Source: Hydractinia symbiolongicarpus
Taxonomy: Eukaryota; Cnidaria; Hydrozoa; Anthoathecata; Hydractiniidae
Assembly (NCBI RefSeq): GCF_029227915.1
Contig: NC_079880.1
Span: forward strand, 28,391,501-28,455,500
DNA: 64,000 nucleotides
Direction of reading: 5' to 3'
Below are positions 37,670-49,000 of this stretch, one piece after another. The translations under genes were made by a program, and so were the position numbers. Under the pieces are notes generated by a model, which did not search any database, was not told the origin of the DNA, and was given only the letters and a program-made list of their open reading frames with translations. Numbering within the stretch: position 1 is the stretch's first letter; every line of letters begins with the position of its first letter.

Positions 37670-39901
37670 GTATACATTCGACTATACGGGCCAAGCCCGG
37701 GATTTACGGGAAATCGCGGGTTTTCGTTTGCCGGCGATTAAATCACTTTCATTAATCGTTTCATCAAAAATGAAAACATTTCTGAAAACTACAAGTCTCA
37801 TGCGTTTTAGTGGTGAAAAAATAATTTAAAAAATCGTTCGGGAAATGAGTTTACTCCCTGGGTACCTTCTTTGTATACTTTTGACTATACGGGCCGCGTC
37901 CGGGATTTACGGGAAATCGCGGGGGTTTTTTTGCCGGCGATTAAACTTCTTTTAATTAGCGTCTCATCAAAAATGAAAACATTTAAAAAACTACAAGACT
38001 CATGGGCTTTAGTGGTGAAATAATAATTTAAAAAATCGTTCGGGAAATGAGTTAATTCCCTGGGTACTTTCTTTGTATATTTTCGACTATACGGGCCAAG
38101 CCCGGGATTTACGGGAAATCGCGGGTTTTCGTTTGCCGGCGATTAAACCACTTTCATTTAGCGTCTCATCAAAAATGAAAACATTTCTGAAAACTACAAG
38201 TCTCATGCGTTTTAGTGGTGAAAAAACAATTTAAAAAATCTTTCGGGAAATGAGTTTACTCCGTGGGTACCTTCTTTGTATACTTTTGACTATAAGGGCA
38301 GAGTCCGGGATTTACGGGAAATCGCGGGTTTTCGTTTGACGGCGATTAAACTTCTTTTATTCAGCGTCTCATCAAAAATGAAAACATTTTTAAAAACTAC
38401 AAGTCTCATGGGCTTTAGTGGTGAAAAAATAATTTAAAAAATCGTTCTGGAAATGAGTTTACTCCCTGGGTACCTTCTTTGTATACTTTTGATTGTGCGG
38501 GTTGAGTCCGGTATATACGGGAAATCGCGAGTTTTCGTTTGCCGGCGATTAAACTTCTTTTATTCACCGTCTCATCAAAAATGAAAACATTTTTAAAAAC
38601 TACAAGTCTCATGGGCTTTAGTGGTGAAAAAATAATTTAAAAAATCGTTCTGGAAATGAGTTTACTCCCTGGGTTCTTTCTTTGTATACATTTGACTATA
38701 CGGGCCGAGTCCGGGGTTTACGGGAAATGGAGGGTTTTCGTTTGCCGGCGATTAAACTTCTTTTATTCAACATCTCATCAAAAATGAAAACATTTTTGAC
38801 AACTACAAGTCTCATGGGCTTTAGTGGTGAAAAAATAATTTAAAAAATCGTTCTGGAAATGAGTTTACTCCCTGGGTACCTTCTTTGTATACTTTTGATT
38901 GTGCGGGTTGAGTCCGGTATTTACGGGAAATCGCGGGTTTTCGTTTGCCGGCGATTAAACTTCTTTTATTCAGCGTCTCATCAAAAATGAAAACATTTTT
39001 GAAAACTACAAGTCTCATGCGTTTTAGTGGTGAAAAAACAATTTAAAAAATCTTTCGGGAAATGAGTTTACTCCGTGGGTACCTTCTTTGTATACTTTTG
39101 ACTATACGGGCAAAGTCCGGGATTTACGGGAAATCGCGGGTTTTCGTTTGACGGCGATTAAACTTCTTTTATTCAGCGTCTCATCAAAAATGAAAACATT
39201 TTTAAAAACTACAAGTCTCATGGGCTTTAGTGGTGAAAAAATAATTTAAAAAATCGTTCTGGAAATGAGTTTACTCCCTGGTTACCTTCTTTGTATACTT
39301 TTGATTGTGCGGGTTGAGTCCGGTATATACGGGAAATCGCGGGTTTTCGTTTGCCGGCGATTAAACTTCTTTTATTCAGCGTCTCATCAAAAATGAAAAC
39401 ATTTTTAAAAACTACAAGTCTCATGGGCTTTAGTGGTGAAAAAATAATTTAAAAAATCGTTCTGGAAATGAGTTTACTCCCTGGGTTCTTTCTTTGTATA
39501 CATTTGACTATACGGGCCGAGTCCAGGGTTTACGGGAAATGGAGGGTTTTCGTTTGCCGGCGATTAAACTTCTTTTATTCAACGTCTCATCAAAAATGAA
39601 AACATTTTTGAAAACTACAAGTCACATGCGTTTTAGTGGTGAAAAGATAATTTAAAAAATCGTTTTGGAAATGAGTTTACTCACAGGGTATTTTCTTTGT
39701 ATACGTTCGACTATACGGGCCAAGCCCGGGATTTACAGGAAATCGCGGGTTTTCGTTTGCCGGCTATTAAACCACATTCATTAAGCGTCTCATCAAAAAT
39801 GAAAACATTTCTGAAAACTACAAGTCTCATGGGCTTTAGTGGTGAAATAATAATTTAAAAAATCGTTCGTGAAATGAGTTTACTCCCTGTGTACTTTCTT
39901 T

Positions 39902-40104
39902 GTATACTTTTGACTATAAGGGCAGAGTCCGGGATTCACAGGAAATCGCGGGTTTTCGTTTGACGGCGATTAAACTTCTTTTATTCAGCGTCTCATCAAA
40001 AATGAAAACATTTTTAAAAACTACAAGTCTCATGGGCTTTAGTGGTGAAAAAATAATTTAAAAAATCGTTCTGGAAATGAGTTTACTCACTGGGTACCTT
40101 CTTT
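39902..40104 (+). repeat. Hybrid monomer S8/S1
   Basis: The upstream part is S8-type (CCCTGTGTACTTTC, ACTTTTG). From about 39918 it is S1-like (ATAAGGGCAGAG, TTTGACGGCG), with a private GGGATTCACAGG. It leads into S2. Confidence 0.8.
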
Positions 40105-41146
40105 GTATACTTTTGATTGTGCGGGTTGAGTCCGGTATATACGGGAAATCGCGGGTTTTCGTTTGCCGGCGATTAAACTTCTTTTATTCAGCGTCTCATC
40201 AAAAATGAAAACATTTTTAAAAACTACAAGTCTCATGGGCTTTAGTGGTGAAAAAATAATTTAAAAAATCGTTCTGGAAATGAGTTTACTCCCTGGGTTC
40301 TTTCTTTGTATACATTTGACTATACGGGCCGAGTCCGGGGTTTACGGGAAATGGAGGGTTTTCGTTTGCCGGCGATTAAACTTCTTTTATTCAACATCTC
40401 ATCAAAAATGAAAACATTTTTGACAACTACAAGTCTCATGGGCTTTAGTGGTGAAAAAATAATTTCAAAAATCGTTCTGGAAATGAGTTTACTCCCTGGG
40501 TACCTTCTTTGTATACTTTTGATTGTGCGGGTTGAGTCCGGTATATACAGGAAATCGCGGGTTTTCGTTTGCCGGCGATTAAACTTCTTTTATTCAGCGT
40601 CTCATCAAAAATGAAAACATTTTTAAAAACTACAAGTCTCATGGGCTTTAGTGGTGAAAAAATAATTTAAAAAATCGTTCTGGAAATGAGTTTACTCCCT
40701 GGGTTCTTTCTTTGTATACATTTGACTATACGGGCCGAGTCCGGGGTTTACGGGAAATGAAGTGTTTTCGTTTGCCGGCGATTAAACGTCTTTTATTCAA
40801 CGTCTCATCAAAAATGAAAACATTTTTGAAAACTACAAGTCACATGCGTTATAGTGGTGAAAAGATAATTTAAAAAATCGTTTTGGAAATGAGTTTACTC
40901 ACAGGGTATTTTCTTTGTATACGTTCGACTATACGGGCCAAGCCCGGGATTTACAGGAAATCGCGGGTTTTCGTTTGCCGGCTATTAAACCACATTCATT
41001 AAGCGTCTCATCAAAAATGAAAACATTTCTGAAAACTACAAGTCTCATGGGCTTTAGTGGTGAAATAATAATTTAAAAAATCGTTCGTGAAATGAGTTTA
41101 CTCCCTGTGTACTTTCTTTGTATACTTTTGACTATACGGGCCGAGT

Positions 41147-41169
41147 CCGGGATTTACGGGAAATCCCGG
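41147..41169 (+). repeat. Perfect 9-bp hairpin in S8 monomer (41120)
   Basis: The same perfect inverted repeat, in the series 3w-4-8-7-1-2. Confidence 0.9.
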
Positions 41170-42337
41170 GCTTTCTTTTGCCGGCGATTAAACTTCTTTT
41201 AATCAGCGTCTCATCAAAAATGAAAACATTTTTAAAAACTACAAGACTCATGGGCTTTAGTGGTGAAATAATAATTTAAAAAATCGATCGGGAAATGAGT
41301 TAACTCCCTGGGTACTTTCTTTGTATATTTTCGACTATACGGGCCAAGCCCGGGATTTACGGGAAATCGCGGGTTTTCGTTTGCCGGAGATTAAACCACT
41401 TTCATTTAGCGTCTCATCAAAAATGAAAACATTTCTGAAAACTACAAGTCTCATGCGTTTTAGTGGTGAAAAAACAATTTAAAAAATCTTTCGGGAAATG
41501 AGTTTACTCCGTGGGTACCTTCTTTGTATACTTTTGACTATACGGGCAGAGTCCGGGATTTACGGGAAATTGCGGGTTTTCGTTTGACGGCGATTAAACT
41601 TCTTTTATTCAGCGTCTCATCAAAAATGAAAACATTTTTAAAAACTACAAGTCTCATGGGCTTTAGTGGTGAAAAAATAATTTAAAAAATCGTTCTGGAA
41701 ATGAGTTTACTCCCTGGGTACCTTCTTTGTATACTTTTGATTGAGCGGGTTGAGTCCGGTATATACGGGAAATCGCGGGTTTTCGTTTGCCGGCGATTAA
41801 ACTTCTTTTATTCAGCGTCTCATCAAAAATGAAAACATTTTTAAAAACTACAAGTCTCATGGGCTTTAGTGGTGAAAAGATAATTTAAGAAATTGTTTTG
41901 GAAATGAGTTTACTCACAGGGTATTTTCTTTGTATACGTTCGACTATACGGGCCAAGCCCGGGATTTACAGGAAATCGCGGGTTTTCGTTTGCCGGCTAT
42001 TAAACCACATTCATTAAGCGTCTCATCAAAAATGAAAACATTTCTGAAAACTACAAGTCTCATGGGCTTTAGTGGTGAAATAATAATTTAAAAAATCGTT
42101 TGTGAAATGAGTTTACTCCCTGGGTACTTTCTTTGTATACATTCGACTATACGGGCCAAGCCCGGGATTTACGGGAAATCGCGGGTTTTCGTTTGCCGGC
42201 GATTAAATCACTTTCATTAATCGTTTCATCAAAAATGAAAACATTTCTGAAAACTACAAGTCTCATGCGTTTTAGTGGTGAAAAAATAATTTAAAAAATC
42301 GTTCGGGAAATGAGTTTACTCCCTGGGTACCTTCTTT

Positions 42338-42454
42338 GTATACTTTTGACTATGAAAACATTTTTAAAAACTACAAGTCTCATGGGCTTTAGTGGTGAAA
42401 AAATAATTTAAAAAATCGTTCTGGAAATGAGTTTACTCCCTGGGTACCTTCTTT
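42338..42454 (+). repeat. Truncated 117-bp monomer (S6 with 86-bp deletion)
   Basis: GTATACTTTTGACTAT is joined directly to GAAAACATTTTT, removing 86 bp from the G-rich core through CATCAAAA. Both parental breakpoints carry AT, so there is 2-bp microhomology. This join differs from the R0 join, so it is an independent deletion, seen once in the window. Confidence 0.92.
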
Positions 42455-42540
42455 GTATACTTTTGATTGAGCGGGTTGAGTCCGGTATATACGGGAAATC
42501 GCGGGTTTTCATTTGCCGGCGATTAAACTTCTTTTATTCA

Positions 42541-44570
42541 GCGTCTCATCAAAAATGAAAACATTTTTAAAAACTACAAGTCTCATGGGCTTTAGTGGTG
42601 AAAAGATAATTTAAAAAGTCGTTCTGGAAATGAGTTTACTCCCTGGGTTCTTTCTTTGTATACATTTGACTATACGGGCCGAGTCCGGGGTTTACGGGAA
42701 ATGGAGGGTTTTCCTTTGCCGGCGATTAAACTTCTTTTATTCAACGTCTCATCAAAAATGAAAACGTTTTTGAAAACTACAAGTCACATGCGTTTTAGTG
42801 GTGAAAAGATAATTTAAGAAATTGTTTTGGAAATGAGTTTACTCACAGGGTATTTTCTTTGTATACGTTCGACTATACGGGCCAAGCCCGGGATTTACAG
42901 GAAATCGCGGGTTTTCGTTTGCCGGCTATTAAACCACATTCATTAAGCGTCTCATCAAAAATGAAAACATTTCTGAAAACTACAAGTCTCATGGGCTTTA
43001 GTGGTGAAATAATAATTTAAAAAATCGTTTGTGAAATGAGTTTACTCCCTGGGTACTTTCTTTGTATACATTCGACTATACGGGCCAAGCCCGGGATTTA
43101 CGGGAAATCGCGGGTTTTCGTTTGCCGGCGATTAAATCACTTTCATTAATCGTTTCATCAAAAATGAAAACATTTCTGAAAACTACAAGTCTCATGCGTT
43201 TTAGTGGTGAAAAAATAATTTAAAAAATCGTTCGGGAAATGAGTTTACTCCCTGGGTACCTTCTTTGTATACTTTTGACTATACGGGCCGCGTCCGGGAT
43301 TTACGGGAAATCGCGGGGGTTTTTTTGCCGGCGATTAAACTTCTTTTAATTAGCGTCTCATCAAAAATGAAAACATTTTTAAAAACTACAAGACTCATGG
43401 GCTTTAGTGGTGAAATAATAATTTAAAAAATCGTTCGGGAAATGAGTTAATTCCCTGGGTACTTTCTTTGTATATTTTCGACTATACGGGCCAAGCCCGG
43501 GATTTACGGGAAATCGCGGGTTTTCGTTTGCCGGCGATTAAACCACTTTCATTTAGCGTCTCATCAAAAATGAAAACATTTCTGAAAACTACAAGTCTCA
43601 TGCGTTTTAGTGGTGAAAAAACAATTTAAAAAATCTTTCGGGAAATGAGTTTACTCCCTGGGTACCTTCTTTGTATACTTTTGACTATACAGGCAGAGTC
43701 CGGGATTTACGGGAAATCGCGGGTTTTCGTTTGCCGGCGATTAAACTTCTTTTATTCAGCGTCTCATCAAAAATGAAAACATTTTTAAAAACTACAAGTC
43801 TCATGGGCTTTAGTGGTGAAAAGATAATTTAAAAAGTCGTTCTGGAAATGAGTTTACTCCCTGGGTTCTTTCTTTGTATACATTTGACTATACGGGCCGA
43901 GTCCGGGGTTTACGGGAAATGGAGGGTTTTCGTTTGCCGGCGATTAAACTTCTTTTATTCAACGTCTCATCAAAAATGAAAACGTTTTTGAAAACTACAA
44001 GTCACATGCGTTTTAGTGGTGAAAAGATAATTTAAAAAATTGTTTTGGAAATGAGTTTACTCACAGGGTATTTTCTTTGTATACGTTCGACTATACGGGC
44101 CAAGCCCGGGATTTACAGGAAATCGCGGGTTTTCGTTTGCCGGCTATTAAACCACATTCATTAAGCGTCTCATCAAAAATGAAAACATTTCTGAAAACTA
44201 CAAGTCTCATGGGCTTTAGTGGTGAAATAATAATTTAAAAAATCGTTTGTGAAATGAGTTTACTCCCTGGGTACTTTCTTTGTATACATTCGACTATACG
44301 GGCCAAGCCCGGGATTTACGGGAAATCGCGGGTTTTCGTTTGCCGGCGATTAAATCACTTTCATTAATCGTTTCATCAAAAATGAAAACATTTCTGAAAA
44401 CTACAAGTCTCATGCGTTTTAGTGGTGAAAAAATAATTTAAAAAATCGTTCGGGAAATGAGTTTACTCCCTGGGTACCTTCTTTGTATACTTTTGACTAT
44501 ACGGGCCGCGTCCGGGATTTACGGGAAATCGCGGGGGTTTTTTTGCCGGCGATTAAACTTCTTTTAATTA
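42541..44570 (+). repeat. 10-monomer tandem duplication, copy 1 (2030 bp)
   Basis: The sequence from 42541 matches that 2030 bp downstream almost without change. Shared private variants include AATTTAAGAAATTG (42811 and 44841), an S1 with ACTATACAGGCAGAG and CTCCCTGGG, and AAAAAATTGTTTTGG. Differences seen include TTTCCTTTGCC versus TTTCGTTTGCC, a G/T tract change, and two single bases in S6. Confidence 0.92.
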
Positions 44571-44687
44571 GCGTCTCATCAAAAATGAAAACATTTTTAA
44601 AAACTACAAGTCTCATGGGCTTTAGTGGTGAAAAGATAATTTAAAAAGTCGTTCTGGAAATGAGTTTACTCCCTGGGTTCTTTCTTT
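44485..44687 (+). repeat. Hybrid monomer S6/S2 at duplication junction
   Basis: The head and middle are S6 (GGCCGCGTCC, G5T7 tract, TTTTAATTAGCG). The tail is S2-like (CAAGTCTCATGG, GAAAAGATAATTT, AAAAAGTCG), leading straight to S3. It spans the junction of the 2030-bp duplication. Confidence 0.85.
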
Positions 44688-46600
44688 GTATACATTTGAC
44701 TATACGGGCCGAGTCCGGGGTTTACGGGAAATGGAGGGTTTTCGTTTGCCGGCGATTAAACTTCTTTTATTCAACGTCTCATCAAAAATGAAAACGTTTT
44801 TGAAAACTACAAGTCACATGCGTTTTAGTGGTGAAAAGATAATTTAAGAAATTGTTTTGGAAATGAGTTTACTCACAGGGTATTTTCTTTGTATACGTTC
44901 GACTATACGGGCCAAGCCCGGGATTTACAGGAAATCGCGGGTTTTCGTTTGCCGGCTATTAAACCACATTCATTAAGCGTCTCATCAAAAATGAAAACAT
45001 TTCTGAAAACTACAAGTCTCATGGGCTTTAGTGGTGAAATAATAATTTAAAAAATCGTTTGTGAAATGAGTTTACTCCCTGGGTACTTTCTTTGTATACA
45101 TTCGACTATACGGGCCAAGCCCGGGATTTACGGGAAATCGCGGGTTTTCGTTTGCCGGCGATTAAATCACTTTCATTAATCGTTTCATCAAAAATGAAAA
45201 CATTTCTGAAAACTACAAGTCTCATGCGTTTTAGTGGTGAAAAAATAATTTAAAAAATCGTTCGGGAAATGAGTTTACTCCCTGGGTACCTTCTTTGTAT
45301 ACTTTTGACTATACGGGCCGCGTCCGGGATTTACGGGAAATCGCGGGGTTTTTTTTGCCGGCGATTAAACTTCTTTTAATTAGCGTCTCATCAAAAATGA
45401 AAATATTTTTAAAAACTACAAGACTCATGGGCTTTAGTGGTGAAAAAATAATTTAAAAAATCGTTCGGGAAATGAGTTAATTCCCTGGGTACTTTCTTTG
45501 TATATTTTCGACTATACGGGCCAAGCCCGGGATTTACGGGAAATCGCGGGTTTTCGTTTGCCGGCGATTAAACCACTTTCATTTAGCGTCTCATCAAAAA
45601 TGAAAACATTTCTGAAAACTACAAGTCTCATGCGTTTTAGTGGTGAAAAAACAATTTAAAAAATCTTTCGGGAAATGAGTTTACTCCCTGGGTACCTTCT
45701 TTGTATACTTTTGACTATACAGGCAGAGTCCGGGATTTACGGGAAATCGCGGGTTTTCGTTTGCCGGCGATTAAACTTCTTTTATTCAGCGTCTCATCAA
45801 AAATGAAAACATTTTTAAAAACTACAAGTCTCATGGGCTTTAGTGGTGAAAAGATAATTTAAAAAGTCGTTCTGGAAATGAGTTTACTCCCTGGGTTCTT
45901 TCTTTGTATACATTTGACTATACGGGCCGAGTCCGGGGTTTACGGGAAATGGAGGGTTTTCGTTTGCCGGCGATTAAACTTCTTTTATTCAACGTCTCAT
46001 CAAAAATGAAAACGTTTTTGAAAACTACAAGTCACATGCGTTTTAGTGGTGAAAAGATAATTTAAAAAATTGTTTTGGAAATGAGTTTACTCACAGGGTA
46101 TTTTCTTTGTATACGTTCGACTATACGGGCCAAGCCCGGGATTTACAGGAAATCGCGGGTTTTCGTTTGCCGGCTATTAAACCACATTCATTAAGCGTCT
46201 CATCAAAAATGAAAACATTTCTGAAAACTACAAGTCTCATGGGCTTTAGTGGTGAAATAATAATTTAAAAAATCGTTTGTGAAATGAGTTTACTCCCTGG
46301 GTACTTTCTTTGTATACATTCGACTATACGGGCCAAGCCCGGGATTTACGGGAAATCGCGGGTTTTCGTTTGCCGGCGATTAAATCACTTTCATTAATCG
46401 TTTCATCAAAAATGAAAACATTTCTGAAAACTACAAGTCTCATGCGTTTTAGTGGTGAAAAAATAATTTAAAAAATCGTTCGGGAAATGAGTTTACTCCC
46501 TGGGTACCTTCTTTGTATACTTTTGACTATACGGGCCGCGTCCGGGATTTACGGGAAATCGCGGGGGTTTTTTTGCCGGCGATTAAACTTCTTTTAATTA
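44571..46600 (+). repeat. 10-monomer tandem duplication, copy 2 (2030 bp)
   Basis: This is the adjacent second copy. The match continues to about 46640, where CAAGTCTCATGG versus CAAGACTCATGG and other differences mark the end. The junction lies in the hybrid monomer S6/S2 at 44485-44687, as expected if that hybrid was the crossover site. Confidence 0.92.
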
Positions 46601-47935
46601 GCGTCTCATCAAAAATGAAAACATTTTTAAAAACTACAAGACTCATGGGCTTTAGTGGTGAAATAATAATTTAAAAAATCGTTCGGGAAATGAGTTAATT
46701 CCCTGGGTACTTTCTTTGTATATTTTCGACTATACGGGCCAAGCCCGGGATTTACGGGAAATCGCGGGTTTTCGTTTGCCGGCGATTAAACCACTTTCAT
46801 TTAGCGTCTCATCAAAAATGAAAACATTTCTGAAAACTACAAGTCTCATGCGTTTTAGTGGTGAAAAAACAATTTAAAAAATCTTTCGGGAAATGAGTTT
46901 ACTCCGTGGGTACCTTCTTTGTATACTTTTGACTATACAGGCAGAGTCCGGGATTTACGGGAAATCGCGGGTTTTCGTTTGACGGCGATTAAACTTCTTT
47001 TATTCAGCGTCTCATCAAAAATGAAAACATTTTTAAAAACTACAAGTCTCATGGGCTTTAGTGGTGAAAAAATAATTTAAAAAATCGTTCTGGAAATGAG
47101 TTTACTCCCTGGGTTCTTTCTTTGTATACATTTGACTATACGGGCCGAGTCCGGGGTTTACGGGAAATGGAGGGTTTTCGTTTGCCGGCGATTAAACTTC
47201 TTTTATTCAACGTCTCATCAAAAATGAAAACGTTTTTGAAAACTACAAGTCACATGCGTTTTAGTGGTGAAAAGATAATTTAAAAAATTGTTTTGGAAAT
47301 GAGTTTACTCACAGGGTATTTTCTTTGTATACGTTCGACTATACGGGCCAAGCCCGGGATTTACAGGAAATCGCGGGTTTTCGTTTGCCGGCTATTAAAC
47401 CACATTCATTAAGCGTCTCATCAAAAATGAAAACATTTCTGAAAACTACAAGTCTCATGGGCTTTAGTGGTGAAATAATAATTTAAAAAATCGTTTGTGA
47501 AATGAGTTTACTCCCTGGGTACTTTCTTTGTATACATTCGACTATACGGGCCAAGCCCGGGATTTACGGGAAATCGCGGGTTTTCGTTTGCCGGCGATTA
47601 AATCACTTTCATTAATCGTTTCATCAAAAATGAAAACATTTCTGAAAACTACAAGTCTCATGCGTTTTAGTGGTGAAAAAATAATTTAAAAAATCGTTCG
47701 GGAAATGAGTTTACTCCCTGGGTACCTTCTTTGTATACTTTTGACTATACGGGCCGCGTCCGGGATTTACGGGAAATCGCGGGGGTTTTTTTGCCGGCGA
47801 TTAAACTTCTTTTAATTAGCGTCTCATCAAAAATGAAAACATTTTTAAAAACTACAAGACTCATGGGCTTTAGTGGTGAAATAATAATTTAAAAAATCGT
47901 TCGGGAAATGAGTTAATTCCCTGGGTACTTTCTTT
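45500..47935 (+). repeat. 6-monomer HOR form lacking S2 (two 1218-bp units)
   Basis: The order S7-S1-S3-S4-S5-S6 occurs twice (45500-46717 and 46718-47935). The S6 G/T tract positions 45343, 46561 and 47779 are exactly 1218 bp apart. S2 is missing, so no 65-codon minus-strand frame occurs from about 42.6 to 48.2 kb. Confidence 0.88.
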
Positions 47936-48977
47936 GTATATTTTCGACTATACGGGCCAAGCCCGGGATTTACGGGAAATCGCGGGTTTACGTTTGCCGG
48001 CGATTAAACCACTTTCATTTAGCGTCTCATCAAAAATGAAAACATTTCTGAAAACTACAAGTCTCATGCGTTTTAGTGGTGAAAAAACAATTTAAAAAAT
48101 CTTTCGGGAAATGAGTTTACTCCGTGGGTACCTTCTTTGTATACTTTTGACTATACAGGCAGAGTCCGGGATTTACGGGAAATCGCGGGTTTTCGTTTGA
48201 CGGCGATTAAACTTCTTTTATTCAGCGTCTCATCAAAAATGAAAACATTTTTAAAAACTACAAGTCTCATGGGCTTTAGTGGTGAAAAAATAATTTAAAA
48301 AATCGTTCTGGAAATGAGTTTACGCCCTGGGTACCTTCTTTGTATACTTTTGATTGTGCGGGTTGAGTCCGGTATATACGGGAAATCGCGGGTTTTCGTT
48401 TGCCGGCGATTAAACTTCTTTTATTCAGCGTCTCATCAAAAATGAAAACATTTTTAAAAACTACAAGTCTCATGGGCTTTAGTGGTGAAAAAATAATTTA
48501 AAAAATCGTTCTGGAAATGAGTTTACTCCCTGGGTTCTTTCTTTGTATACATTTGACTATACGGGCCGAGTCCGGGGTTTACGGGAAATGAAGTGTTTTC
48601 GTTTGCCGGCGATTAAACTTCTTTTATTCAACGTCTCATCAAAAATGAAAACATTTTTGAAAACTACAAGTCACATGCGTTATAGTGGTGAAAAGATAAT
48701 TTAAAAAATCGTTTTGGAAATGAGTTTACTCACAGGGTATTTTCTTTGTATACGTTCGACTATACGGGCCAAGCCGGGGATTTACAGGAAATCGCGGGTT
48801 TTCGTTTGCCAGCTATTAAACCACATTCATTAAGCGTCTCATCAAAAATGAAAACATTTCTGAAAACTACAAGTCTCATGGGCTTTAGTGGTGAAATAAT
48901 AATTTAAAAAATCGTTCGTGAAATGAGTTTACTCCCTGTGTACTTTCTTTGTATACTTTTGACTATACGGGCCGAGT

Positions 48978-49000
48978 CCGGGATTTACGGGAAATCCCGG
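48978..49000 (+). repeat. Perfect 9-bp hairpin in S8 monomer (48951)
   Basis: The same perfect inverted repeat, again in the series 3w-4-8-7-1-2. Confidence 0.9.

Noticed and set aside
22240-40614. Plus-strand frames of 102 codons at 22240-22548 and 40306-40614.
   Set aside because: Both arise from the same local variant (TTTCAAAAATC in place of TTTAAAAAATC) that removes a TAA between a 3v and an S2/2v monomer. They cross monomer boundaries, and the two copies are related by satellite copying. This is a chance frame.
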